A stretch of 64,000 nucleotides of DNA from Candidatus Villigracilis vicinus. GTDB lineage: Bacteria > Chloroflexota > Anaerolineae > Anaerolineales > Villigracilaceae. The notes under the pieces are model-generated. The model saw nothing but the letters and a program-made list of their open reading frames with translations, made no database searches and was not told the DNA's origin. The stretch spans positions 1 to 64,000 of the forward strand of contig JADKIL010000020.1 of assembly GCA_016721315.1 (NCBI GenBank), written 5' to 3'. Every line of letters starts with the position of its first letter. Positions within the stretch are counted from its first letter, which is position 1. Made by a program: the position numbers and the translations under genes. Shown here piece after piece: positions 52,325 to 60,363 of the stretch.

Positions 52325-52618
52325 TTACTTCTTATCCTTTTTATCTTTTCCTTCGCCGCCGCCACCACCACCGCCTTTTTTACCGGCTCTCATTTTTTGC
52401 CAGTAGCCTTTGAACCAGGTAAAACGCCCAGATGGAGGAGGAGGGGCTTTTTTTCTGCGGAAATAATACCCAATGGCGAACAGGATCATGGCAACGAAGA
52501 AATAATCAAAATCCACCTTGTCGGCAACATCAGACATGATGAAGAGGAGGAATACTCCTCCGCCCATGACAACGAAAAAGGTGCCCATACGGACTTCGAT
52601 AGGATCATCGTTTTCCAT
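52325..52618 (-). CDS. Small membrane protein with Gly/Lys tail
   Basis: A 97-residue protein with two hydrophobic segments (about residues 12-30 and 37-52) and a basic, proline-rich tail that ends in a poly-Gly stretch and KDKKDKK. ENDDPIEVRMG is the N-terminus. No family is recognised. It ends 4 nt before the CoA-transferase subunit A start, so it may be transcribed with it. The repeated GGC/GGT codons near 52350-52370 are the only low-complexity codon run in this stretch. Confidence 0.6.
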   Translation of the reverse strand: MENDDPIEVRMGTFFVVMGGGVFLLFIMSDVADKVDFDYFFVAMILFAIGYYFRRKKAPPPPSGRFTWFKGYWQKMRAGKKGGGGGGGEGKDKKDKK

Positions 52619-52682
52619 GCTTGTATTTTACCGCAAGGGGCGAAGCGAAAATTATGGGATATATCCCCCGTTCGTTTTACAA

Positions 52683-52714
52683 AAAATATGGCGACGGTAT
52701 TGTCGCCATATTTT
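52683..52714 (-). terminator. Terminator of the isomerase gene
   Basis: On the minus strand AAAATATGGCGAC pairs over 13 bp with GTCGCCATATTTT around a six-base loop, then TTTTGT. It overlaps the stop codon. Confidence 0.8.
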
Positions 52715-53741
52715 AATTTTTGATAATGAATTTGCTGGAAAGTTCTTTGAGCGTTCCTGCTCCGGAGGAAAACATGCTGACCTCGATCTGCCGTTTGGTG
52801 AGCTTCATCATTTCAACAGCTCGTTCAGTGGAGACGGCGGCGGCTTTGAGGAATTCCCCTGCCATGCCACCAAGGGTTGCACCCAGAGCGATGCATTTGG
52901 CGATATCGAGTCCATCTTTAATGCCGCCACTGGCGAAGACGGTCATTTCAGGAACAGCACGTTTAACATTCATCACCGCTTCGGCAGTTGGAATTCCCCA
53001 CCCAACAAATGTGGCAGCAAGGCGGCGGGTAAATTCATCAGGTGCGCGATACATTTCGACCTGCGACCAACTGGTGCCGCCTGCACCTGCCACGTCTATG
53101 GCTTGCACGCCGCATTCGGCAAGAACTTTGGCGGTCTTTTCAGAAAAGCCCCAGCCTACTTCTTTTGCGATGACGGGGACTCTGAGTTTCTTGCAGACTT
53201 CTTCGATCTTCCTGGTGATGCCGACCCAGTTCGTGTCGCCTGCGTCTTGTACCGCTTCTTGCAGCGGGTTGATGTGCAGGTACAGCGCATCCGCTTCAAT
53301 CATTTCGACAGCTTTGCGGCATTGGTCTACGCCATAGCCATAATTGAATTGCACGGCTCCCAGGTTGGCAAATAATAGAATATCTGGTGCTACACGACGC
53401 ACTTGAAAGGTCTTTGCTTGTTCGGGGTGTTCGATTGCGGCACGTTGACTTCCAACGCCCATTGCAATGCCGCATTCCTGCGCGGCTTCAGCGAGGCGCA
53501 AGTTGATGACCTCAGCTTCATCTGTGCCGCCTGTCATGGAGCTTACCAGTGTAGGTGAGGACAGGGTTTTGCCGAACAGGCTCAGGCTGGTATTGATGCG
53601 GTCCAGGTCCAACTCGGGCAGGGCTTCATGGATAAAATGAACCTTCTCGAGCCCAGTCGTCAATGCAGAGCGGACATCCTGTTCTAAGTTAATTTTAATG
53701 TGATCGGCTTTTCGCTGGTCGATTGGCGCAACTTTTGTCAT
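52713..53741 (-). CDS. fni: Isopentenyl-diphosphate delta-isomerase, type 2
   Basis: A 342-residue FMN enzyme interconverting IPP and DMAPP in isoprenoid synthesis. Family features: PTLVSSMTGGTDEAEVIN, GIAMGVGSQRAAIE, LFANLGAVQ, LYLHINPLQEAVQDAGDTNW, IAKEVGWGFS, VDVAGAGGTSWSQVE and FASGGIKDGLDIAK, the last two being FMN phosphate sites. ATG 53741 begins the conserved N-terminus (MTKVAPIDQRKADHI); the upstream extension is not conserved. It is divergent from acpP. Confidence 0.95.
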   Translation of the reverse strand: MTKVAPIDQRKADHIKINLEQDVRSALTTGLEKVHFIHEALPELDLDRINTSLSLFGKTLSSPTLVSSMTGGTDEAEVINLRLAEAAQECGIAMGVGSQRAAIEHPEQAKTFQVRRVAPDILLFANLGAVQFNYGYGVDQCRKAVEMIEADALYLHINPLQEAVQDAGDTNWVGITRKIEEVCKKLRVPVIAKEVGWGFSEKTAKVLAECGVQAIDVAGAGGTSWSQVEMYRAPDEFTRRLAATFVGWGIPTAEAVMNVKRAVPEMTVFASGGIKDGLDIAKCIALGATLGGMAGEFLKAAAVSTERAVEMMKLTKRQIEVSMFSSGAGTLKELSSKFIIKN

Positions 53742-53772
53742 GAGGGGGTGTTCCTGTGTTTGATATGCTGGC

Positions 53773-53800
53773 TTGACAGTGCAAGCTAGGCGATTACAAT
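53773..53800 (+). promoter_or_regulatory. Promoter of acpP
   Basis: TTGACA (53773-53778) and TACAAT (53795-53800) with a 16-nt spacer; the start would be near 53807, 22 nt before the ATG behind GGAGG. Confidence 0.7.
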
Positions 53801-53828
53801 TTACAATAAATTCCAACTGGAGGATGTT

Positions 53829-54065
53829 ATGTCAGACACATATTCTGAATTGAAAGTAATTATCAAGGACCTGCTTGGTTCCGATGAGGAGAAGATCACG
53901 ATGGAAGCCCGCTTCCGCGAAGACCTCGAGGCTGATTCGCTTGACCTCGTCGAATTGATCATGGCGTTCGAAGACAAATTCGGCGCTGAGATCTCCGACG
54001 AAGATGCTCAGAAGATCACCACTGTAGGCGAAGCCGTTAAGTACATCGAAGCCAACAAGAAGTAA
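53829..54065 (+). CDS. acpP: Acyl carrier protein
   Basis: A 78-residue acyl carrier protein, acidic throughout. Ser37 in EADSLDLVELIMAFEDKFG is the 4'-phosphopantetheine site and the helix II sequence is typical of fatty-acid ACP. No fabD, fabF or other synthesis genes are adjacent, so it is an isolated acpP. A hairpin follows 22 nt after the stop. GGAGG precedes the ATG. Confidence 0.95.
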   Translation: MSDTYSELKVIIKDLLGSDEEKITMEARFREDLEADSLDLVELIMAFEDKFGAEISDEDAQKITTVGEAVKYIEANKK

Positions 54066-54086
54066 TTGATCGTTTGAGATTATAAC

Positions 54087-54117
54087 CGTAGAGCCGCCTG
54101 ATACAGGCGGCTCTACG
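54087..54117 (+). terminator. Terminator of acpP
   Basis: CGTAGAGCCGCCTG pairs with CAGGCGGCTCTACG over 14 bp around ATA; a weak T-run follows. Confidence 0.75.
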
Positions 54118-54142
54118 TGATTCTTGATAGGATTTGATTGCG

Positions 54143-54207
54143 CCCCCTCCGTCACTTCGTGACACCTCCCCCAAATATGATAGAAGTACCGTCATATTTG
54201 GGGGAGG
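54143..54207. repeat. Compound palindromic intergenic element
   Basis: CCCTCCGTCACTTCGTGACA forms a small GTCAC/GTGAC stem, and directly after it CCTCCCCCAAATATGA (54165-54180) pairs over 16 bp with 54192-54207. The combination resembles REP-like repeats used between convergent genes; it also can end the sucD message. Copies elsewhere would confirm it; none are seen in the window. Confidence 0.5.
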
Positions 54208-54213
54208 TTGGGT

Positions 54214-55077
54214 TTATTGCAAGAGGGTCGGAATTTCTTCCGGGTGCTTGGCGACTTTGACGCCAGCAGCTTCGAGGGCTTTGACTTTGTCGGCTGCCGT
54301 TCCGGCGCCGCCTTCGATGATGGCACCGGCATGCCCCATGCGTTTTCCGGGAGGGGCCGTCTGACCGGCAATGAAGGAAGCAACGGGTTTGGTCATTTTG
54401 GTGCGAATGAATTCGGCAGCTTTTTCTTCTTCGTTGCCGCCGATCTCACCGATCATGATGACCTTTTCGGTTTTGGGGTCGTGTTCGAACATCTCAAGCA
54501 CATCGGTAAAGTTTGTGCCATTGACCGGGTCGCCGCCAATGCCTACACACGTAGATGCGCCCATGCCGAGGTTTTTCATGGCGTAGAGCACTTCATAGGT
54601 CAGAGTACCTGAACGGGAGACCACGCCAACGTTGCCGGGGATGGCGATGTTGCCGGGAATAATGCCAACTTTGGCTTCACCAGGGGTAAGCAGACCGGGG
54701 CAGTTCGGACCGATGAGGCGGACCTTCTTTTGGTCGAGATAGTTGCGGACGCGCATCATGTCGTGAATGACCACACCTTCGGTAATGCAGATGATGAGCG
54801 GAATGCCGGCATCTGCTGCTTCGAACATGGCGTCGGGTGCAAAGCGTGCAGGCACAAAGATGATGGTTGCATTGGCGTCGGTTGCATCCTTGGCAGATTT
54901 GACCGAGTCGAAAACCGGGATCTTTCCGTCCAAAACCCATTCACCGCCCTTGCCGGGGGTGATGCCGCCAACGATATTCGTGCCGTAGGCAGCCATTTGA
55001 GTGGTGTGAAATAAGCCTTCGTTACCAGTGATGCCCTGTACGAGAAGGCGGGTGTTTTTATCTACTAAGATACTCAT
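54214..55077 (-). CDS. sucD: Succinyl-CoA ligase alpha subunit
   Basis: A 287-residue alpha subunit. Active-site His249 lies in GKRMGHAGAI, the CoA-binding part in LVQGITGNEGLFHT and LIGPNCPGLLTPGE is standard, and GIGGDPVNGT follows. It joins with SucC to interconvert succinyl-CoA and succinate with substrate-level phosphorylation in the TCA cycle. ATG 55077 (MSILVDKNTR) is chosen over an upstream in-frame Met because AAAGGGAT lies just before it. sucC ends 4 nt upstream, so the pair is an operon. Confidence 0.95.
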   Translation of the reverse strand: MSILVDKNTRLLVQGITGNEGLFHTTQMAAYGTNIVGGITPGKGGEWVLDGKIPVFDSVKSAKDATDANATIIFVPARFAPDAMFEAADAGIPLIICITEGVVIHDMMRVRNYLDQKKVRLIGPNCPGLLTPGEAKVGIIPGNIAIPGNVGVVSRSGTLTYEVLYAMKNLGMGASTCVGIGGDPVNGTNFTDVLEMFEHDPKTEKVIMIGEIGGNEEEKAAEFIRTKMTKPVASFIAGQTAPPGKRMGHAGAIIEGGAGTAADKVKALEAAGVKVAKHPEEIPTLLQ

Positions 55078-55081
55078 GTGT

Positions 55082-56215
55082 TTATCCCTTTGCCGCAGCA
55101 ACGGCTTTCTTGGCGGCGTCGGCGAGAGTTTCAGCGGTGATCATATTCGCGTTTTCGAGCAGGCGGCGACCTTCTTCCGCGTTGGTTCCAACAAGACGGA
55201 CGACCATCGGCACTTTCGGTTTGACTTCATCCATTGCAACTAGAATGCCTTTGGCGACTTCGTCACAGCGGGTGATGCCGCCGAAGATGTTGAAGAGCAC
55301 AGCTTTGACGTTCGGGTCGGTCAGGATGATGCGCATGGCGGCGGCGACTTTTTCTGCGCCTGCACCGCCTCCAACGTCCAAGAAGTTGGCGGGTTCGCCG
55401 CCGAAGAGTTTGATCACGTCCATGCTGGTCATTGCCAGACCGGCGCCGTTGACCATACAGCCAATGTCGCCATCCAGTTTGATGAAGGACAGACCATACT
55501 TGCGCACTTCGATCTCAGCGGGAGCGTCTTCGTCTGTATCGCGCATTTCGGCAAGCTCGGGCTGGCGGAAGAGCGCATTGTCATCGATCATCATCTTGCC
55601 ATCGAGGGCAAGCATTTTCTTATCTTTGGTGATGACCAATGGATTGATCTCAGCCAGAGAAGCGTCGGTGCTTTGATAGACTTGCCATAAACCCATGGCG
55701 ATCTTGGTGAAGTCGCGCCAGTAATCGCGGGGCAGGTCAATGGCAACTGCAACGTCGCGTGCCTGGTATTCACGCAAGCCAAGCAGCGGGTCAATGTTGA
55801 CCTTGATGATCTTCTCAGGGGTTTTGGCGGCAACTTCTTCAATATCCACGCCGCCAGCAGCAGAGATGATCAGCACCGGCTTTTTAGCGGCGCGGTCATC
55901 GGTAATGGCGAAGTAGATTTCCTGGTCAATGGCGGAGGCTTCATCCACCAATACCTTGCGCACCGGAAGACCTTTGATCTCCATGCCCAGGATCTGAGTG
56001 GCGAGTTGTTCGGCTTCGGCAGGGTCTTTGGCGAGCTTTACGCCGCCGGCTTTTCCGCGTCCGCCCACCAATACCTGAGACTTAACAACAACGCGACCAC
56101 CAAGCTCTTCTGCAATCTGTTTTGCTTCTTGAGCGGTAGTCGCAACGCGTCCCTTGGGGATCGGGATGCCGAATTTCGAAAAAATATTCTTGGATTGGTA
56201 TTCGTGGAGTTTCAT
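55082..56215 (-). CDS. sucC: Succinyl-CoA ligase beta subunit (ADP-forming)
   Basis: A 377-residue ATP-grasp subunit: MKLHEYQSKNIFSKFGIPIPKGR, VVKSQVLVGGRGKAGGVKLAK (nucleotide lysine region), GAGLAMTSMDVIKLFGGEPANFLDVGGGA and FNIFGGITRCDEVAKGI. The start at ATG 56215 matches the family beginning and GGGAG precedes it; the earlier in-frame starts are not conserved. An extended -10 promoter lies 44 nt upstream. It is first of the sucCD operon. Confidence 0.95.
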   Translation of the reverse strand: MKLHEYQSKNIFSKFGIPIPKGRVATTAQEAKQIAEELGGRVVVKSQVLVGGRGKAGGVKLAKDPAEAEQLATQILGMEIKGLPVRKVLVDEASAIDQEIYFAITDDRAAKKPVLIISAAGGVDIEEVAAKTPEKIIKVNIDPLLGLREYQARDVAVAIDLPRDYWRDFTKIAMGLWQVYQSTDASLAEINPLVITKDKKMLALDGKMMIDDNALFRQPELAEMRDTDEDAPAEIEVRKYGLSFIKLDGDIGCMVNGAGLAMTSMDVIKLFGGEPANFLDVGGGAGAEKVAAAMRIILTDPNVKAVLFNIFGGITRCDEVAKGILVAMDEVKPKVPMVVRLVGTNAEEGRRLLENANMITAETLADAAKKAVAAAKG

Positions 56216-56258
56216 TATTCTCCCTCGGGGGATGATTTTTTTGCTTGTAAGCATCGGC

Positions 56259-56267
56259 ATTATACCA
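56259..56267 (-). promoter_or_regulatory. Extended -10 promoter of sucCD
   Basis: On the minus strand TGG TATAAT (TGnTATAAT) ends at 56259, about 44 nt from the ATG. No strong -35 is needed for such promoters and none is seen. Confidence 0.6.
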
Positions 56268-56304
56268 CCATCGAAATACAAGCCGGTTACAACTCGCCTA
56301 TAAA

Positions 56305-56344
56305 AAAACATACCCTTGAAGGAGAAGCTTCAAGGGTATGTTTT
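56305..56344 (-). terminator. Terminator of the GT39-NHL gene
   Basis: AAAACATACCCTTGAAG pairs perfectly over 17 bp with CTTCAAGGGTATGTTTT around six bases; on the minus strand the T-run is continued (TTTTTTT). Confidence 0.9.
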
Positions 56345-56351
56345 CAGATCT

Positions 56352-59300
56352 TTACGGCAGTGTAAACCTCAATATTCGATTGAACATCCCGTCGGTCACC
56401 CAGACATGTCCATCAGAGTCTATGGTAATACCGGATGTGAGACCGAAACCTTCGGCGGTATCACTGTAATCGCCCCAAACCCGTACGATCTCTCCGTTCG
56501 GGTCGAACTCGATGACACGATACCCTTCCGGATCGGTGATGAAGACATGCAGATTGTCATCCACTGCAATGAAGGGTTTGTTTTCAAGAGAGGTACTGAA
56601 CCAGCCATACACATCCCATTGTTTGTCCGGCAGGAAGGTGAGAACACCATCCGTTTCCACTCGGGAGAAGGTTTGTACGCGGCGGTTCCAAGTGTCGGTT
56701 ACATATACTGTTCCATTGCGGTCAATGGCAACGCCGACCGGCTCATCGAATAAGCCTGGATCGAAGCCCGTGCCGCCAAATTCTGTGATGTACTTTCCAT
56801 CCGCATCGAACACAACGATGCGCTTGTTCCCTGTATCTGTGACATAAACCCGCCCTTCGGCGTCAACCGCCAGTCCGCGTGGTCCATAGAACGAGCTTTC
56901 GCCTCCCTGACCGAATATACCCCATTCGGTGATGTACTTCCCATCGGGAGTGAACTTTTGGACGCGGTGATTCCAGGTATCTGTTACATACACAGAACCA
57001 TCGGGTCCAACGGCAATGCCCCAAGGTTCGTTGAATGTACCGGGTCCGGTCTGTACGTTTACACCATCAGCGAAGGAACCCCACTGATGCAGGATTTTTC
57101 CAGTTGGGTCAAGGTGCAAGATGCGGTGATTACGGGAATCAGCCACATAGAATGTCCCGTTGGGTGCGAAGGACAGTGAGCGTGGACCGTTAAGGTCAAC
57201 GGGTTCCGCTTGAGAGTTATCCACAATACGGTCTGCAAATAGTTGAATGTATTTACCTTCGGTTGGGTCTTCTATTACTTCTGTGCTGGTTCCTTCAACG
57301 CCATAGTTCCAAATTTGTGAAGCAACATCTTTTCGGATATAAAGCCGCATCTGGTCACCGGGTTGCCAGGTGGCAAGGGTTAGGTCACTGCGCCCCTTGG
57401 CTGCAGCGTATTGGCTGTAATCGCGGTTAAGCCATATCTGGAAGATGCCCGCACGAATATTTGGGTCTGTGAAGCCTTCACAGAAACGGGAATAATCCTT
57501 CGTTTTTGAAAATTTTAGAAAGCTTAATAGTCCTTTGCAAGAATAATTCTCATCAAAGGGAATGCTTGGATCGCGGTCACTGACGAGACCAAAATAATCC
57601 TGCATGGGCCACCACATACGGACGTAGTCCACGCGGTAGTAGCCGGGACCAATGGCTGGATCGATCTTGTCGAAATTTTTCTCATCGACAATAATGACCA
57701 CCGATTCTCGTAAAGATCGCGTGGGCTGGTCGAAGGAGCGCTGATTGGTAAAATCGCGCAAATACCATACAAAGGGCCAGGATACACCCGTATCTGGCGC
57801 AGAAGCATCGTAGGCGATGGCAATATCCATACCGCCTGTGGTTCGTTTGGAGATCTCCTTTGCCTGCTCTGTTACTTCCTTGATTCCCGATGCACCGTGC
57901 GCATAAACAAGGAATTCGGTTGCCTGATCGTAGGTGATGTATGAGGCACGGAATGCCGCCCGGGCGGTGAATACCGCCAGAAGACCGAATACTACAAGGG
58001 TGAAAATGTGACGCACATCCTTGAATGTCCATTCGCGTAGAAGATAGACTATGGCTACTGCGCTTATGATGGAAACAATCAGCGGCAAGAGGAAGAGATT
58101 TGTCGCTTGTAATTGTTCCAGGGATTGCCCTTGAAATGGAAGAGGGGTTTTATTCCAGGCATAAAGTGTATTTGCAAGGCTGGCAATAAAGGTGGCTACT
58201 GCCGCCAAGCCAAGCGGGATCTTGTTCCCTTTTAGCCCTTCCCAGTTCGTGGTGTCAATAATATGCCCCAGTGCCCAACCCGTGATGAGAATCATCGGCA
58301 TGGTGATGTGGTATGTCAGCCAGGGCATCCTTTCACCGGCATAGGTGAAGGCGAAGAAGCTGGAAATACTCCACCAAACGAGCAGCGAGAACATATTCAC
58401 AAAATTAATTTCGCGGGTGAAACTTTCCAGCAACTCCGGTGTGGGAGGGATTTTCGGCTTTACTGTATCCAACGACATATTTAAATCATCGTCGTTTACG
58501 GTTGCCCAACCTCCGTCGAGGCTGCCATCAACCATGTCTTCTTCCCACTCAACCGGCAGGGTTACTTTACGACGCAAGCCTACTATAATGGCGAGAATCA
58601 ACCCGATGGCGGGCAGGAATTCGTACACGGGGATCTGGATGAGTAGATAGTAATACCATGGCTGGCTGCCACGTTCCACGCCTTGTTGAACAAGCCAGTA
58701 ACCGAGTGAACCGATCGTACCGGTAAAGAAACCATTTGGATTTGTAAAGACGGTTGTGTAGAGAATGGTGTACGGCACCCAAAACACAAGGGAAGTCTTC
58801 CACCATTTTTCGGGGTTCCAGATCAATCCGATCGCAATGGCTGCCAAGAATGTAACCAACAGACAGGCGCCAATAATGAGGATGGAGCGTATGTCTCCTG
58901 TAAGGGCGTTGATCTCCGGGGCAGTGGTTGGAATGGTGATACCAGTCAGTTTGATCAAGAACGGCGAGAGCTGCGGGAGAACGATCGTGCCGGTGATCAT
59001 AAGTAATTCAAAGGTTCGATTTGTGCGCAGGCGTTCCCATGTGTATCCCCGGATAAGAAAATACCCAGTGACAATCAGGGCGGCAAGTGCAGCTGCGGCG
59101 AGGGCAAAAGTTAAAGAAGCTGAAGCAGGTTCCGCTGAAGGCTGAAGCGGAGTGTCTGGGTTGGCAGGCAGGGCGGTTTCGGCGCCGGTCAGTGTTGCTG
59201 CATCTCGGCTGTAAAGTGCGTATCCGGCAGTAGCCCCTACCAGTAAGATCGTTACACAAAGAGAAATGATAAAGGCGCGATAGTCACCTGAAGCGCCGCG

Positions 59301-59936
59301 CCATGGTGTACGCGATACTTGAATAATAAAGTAGACCGCAAGGTAGATCAGGGCTTGCGCTGTGTAAATAAATGAAGTTTCCTTGGCTGTGAAGTGCAGC
59401 ATGAGGACGGCTGCAAGGATGTAGAGGTATTTTTTTCCGCCAGACTCAAGGTGACGGAGAATTGCATATAGCATGACAATTCCGGAGAACCCTACAAAGG
59501 ATTCGTTGCGCACATAACGCCCGTAATAAAGCATGTAAGGCGAAATTACGAGCAGGAAGCCGGCAATTAAGGCACCCCACTTGCCCAGGTATTTACGCCA
59601 ATACCAGACCATTCCAATAGTGGCAATACTGAATAGGACGGCGGGAATGCGGGATGTGAAGTCGCTTACGCCAAAAATAAAATAGGACAGGGCGACGATG
59701 TGGAATTGGAATGGACCATGCATCATCGGAGTATGTTCGTACCCCTGTCCGCGGTAAAGCAGCCATGAAAAATAAGTATGCAGGCTTTCATCATGGCTCA
59801 TGACACGCGGTTCGAGATGATAAAAGCGTGTGGCAATGGCAAGCAGGATCACCAAGGCAAAGACCAGAACCTCGTTCGTGATGGCGGGGAGTGTAGGATG
59901 GATGGGACGCTCGAGCCAATTTCGTTTCGAATCCAT
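56352..59936 (-). CDS. TIGR03663/GT39-like membrane protein fused to an NHL propeller
   Basis: A 1194-residue protein. Residues about 25-650 are a polytopic GT39-type region: HDESLHTYFSWLLYRGQGYEHTPMMHGP carries the Asp-Glu pair of the family, followed by about 12 helices; it resembles the TIGR03663 group (linked with archaeal and bacterial surface glycan genes). A long extracytoplasmic section (about 660-900) has no clear fold. Residues about 910-1194 are six NHL-like propeller blades (e.g. EPWGIAVGPDGSVYVTDTWNHRVQKF, repeated with small changes). The propeller could bind glycan or protein. The substrate is probably a polyprenyl-linked sugar; GT2 enzyme at 4228 would be a plausible donor maker. 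It is monocistronic. Confidence 0.8.
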   Translation of the reverse strand: MDSKRNWLERPIHPTLPAITNEVLVFALVILLAIATRFYHLEPRVMSHDESLHTYFSWLLYRGQGYEHTPMMHGPFQFHIVALSYFIFGVSDFTSRIPAVLFSIATIGMVWYWRKYLGKWGALIAGFLLVISPYMLYYGRYVRNESFVGFSGIVMLYAILRHLESGGKKYLYILAAVLMLHFTAKETSFIYTAQALIYLAVYFIIQVSRTPWRGASGDYRAFIISLCVTILLVGATAGYALYSRDAATLTGAETALPANPDTPLQPSAEPASASLTFALAAAALAALIVTGYFLIRGYTWERLRTNRTFELLMITGTIVLPQLSPFLIKLTGITIPTTAPEINALTGDIRSILIIGACLLVTFLAAIAIGLIWNPEKWWKTSLVFWVPYTILYTTVFTNPNGFFTGTIGSLGYWLVQQGVERGSQPWYYYLLIQIPVYEFLPAIGLILAIIVGLRRKVTLPVEWEEDMVDGSLDGGWATVNDDDLNMSLDTVKPKIPPTPELLESFTREINFVNMFSLLVWWSISSFFAFTYAGERMPWLTYHITMPMILITGWALGHIIDTTNWEGLKGNKIPLGLAAVATFIASLANTLYAWNKTPLPFQGQSLEQLQATNLFLLPLIVSIISAVAIVYLLREWTFKDVRHIFTLVVFGLLAVFTARAAFRASYITYDQATEFLVYAHGASGIKEVTEQAKEISKRTTGGMDIAIAYDASAPDTGVSWPFVWYLRDFTNQRSFDQPTRSLRESVVIIVDEKNFDKIDPAIGPGYYRVDYVRMWWPMQDYFGLVSDRDPSIPFDENYSCKGLLSFLKFSKTKDYSRFCEGFTDPNIRAGIFQIWLNRDYSQYAAAKGRSDLTLATWQPGDQMRLYIRKDVASQIWNYGVEGTSTEVIEDPTEGKYIQLFADRIVDNSQAEPVDLNGPRSLSFAPNGTFYVADSRNHRILHLDPTGKILHQWGSFADGVNVQTGPGTFNEPWGIAVGPDGSVYVTDTWNHRVQKFTPDGKYITEWGIFGQGGESSFYGPRGLAVDAEGRVYVTDTGNKRIVVFDADGKYITEFGGTGFDPGLFDEPVGVAIDRNGTVYVTDTWNRRVQTFSRVETDGVLTFLPDKQWDVYGWFSTSLENKPFIAVDDNLHVFITDPEGYRVIEFDPNGEIVRVWGDYSDTAEGFGLTSGITIDSDGHVWVTDGMFNRILRFTLP

Positions 59937-60019
59937 TGAAAAATCACCTTTTCTTGTGAAATATACGCAATAAAATCCTGCGAATGATATTCCCTAAAGT
60001 TTAATACGATGTGAGAGGT

Positions 60020-60028
60020 ATTATATCA
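60020..60028 (-). promoter_or_regulatory. Extended -10 promoter of the GT39-NHL gene
   Basis: On the minus strand TGA TATAAT ends at 60020, giving a leader of about 75 nt to ATG 59936. The -35 is poor. Confidence 0.5.
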
Positions 60029-60049
60029 GGACGAATGTTTTGGCACGAA

Positions 60050-60084
60050 AAACCAGAGATTCGCAATATACTAATCTCTGGTTT
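60050..60084 (-). terminator. Orphan hairpin with T-run on the minus strand
   Basis: AAACCAGAGATT and AATCTCTGGTTT form a 12-bp stem; on the minus strand it continues into TTTTTCG. No minus gene lies between it and 61747, so what it ends (an antisense or small RNA?) is unclear. Confidence 0.45.
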
Positions 60085-60117
60085 GGAACACTTTGAGTTT
60101 GTTCCAGCATATTCCGC

Positions 60118-60146
60118 TTGACTTTTCTTTCGTTACTTGGTAATAT
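60118..60146 (+). promoter_or_regulatory. Promoter of the initiator tRNA
   Basis: TTGACT (60118-60123) and TAATAT (60141-60146) are 17 nt apart; transcription would begin near 60153, 14 nt before the tRNA. Confidence 0.8.
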
Positions 60147-60166
60147 CGGCGGGCTCTATTAACCGG

Positions 60167-60238
60167 TGCGGGGTGGAGCAGTGGCAGCTCGTCGGGCTCA
60201 TAACCCGAAGGTCGCAGGTTCAAGTCCTGCCCCCGCTA
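60167..60238 (+). tRNA. Initiator tRNA-Met (CAT)
   Basis: The cloverleaf is complete: acceptor TGCGGGG with CCCCGCT, D stem GAGC/GCTC, anticodon stem TCGGG-CTCATAA-CCCGA with anticodon CAT, variable AGGTC, T arm GCAGG-TTCAAGT-CCTGC and discriminator A. The three G-C pairs at the base of the anticodon stem and a mismatch at position 1-72 (T opposite T) mark it as initiator. CCA is not encoded (ACTAAA). Confidence 0.93.
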
Positions 60239-60240
60239 CT

Positions 60241-60271
60241 AAAAGACCATGCGAAAGCATGGTCTTTTTTG
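60241..60271 (+). terminator. Terminator of the initiator tRNA
   Basis: AAAAGACCATGC pairs with GCATGGTCTTTT over 12 bp around GAAA, followed by TTG and a T-rich stretch. Confidence 0.9.
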
Positions 60272-60363
60272 TTTAATTCGGAAAGCTCTGAGTGAAGGTT
60301 TGACATATAATTGAAAAAAAATATTTTGTAGCAACTTCACATCCTTTGGTCGGGAGCTATTCA

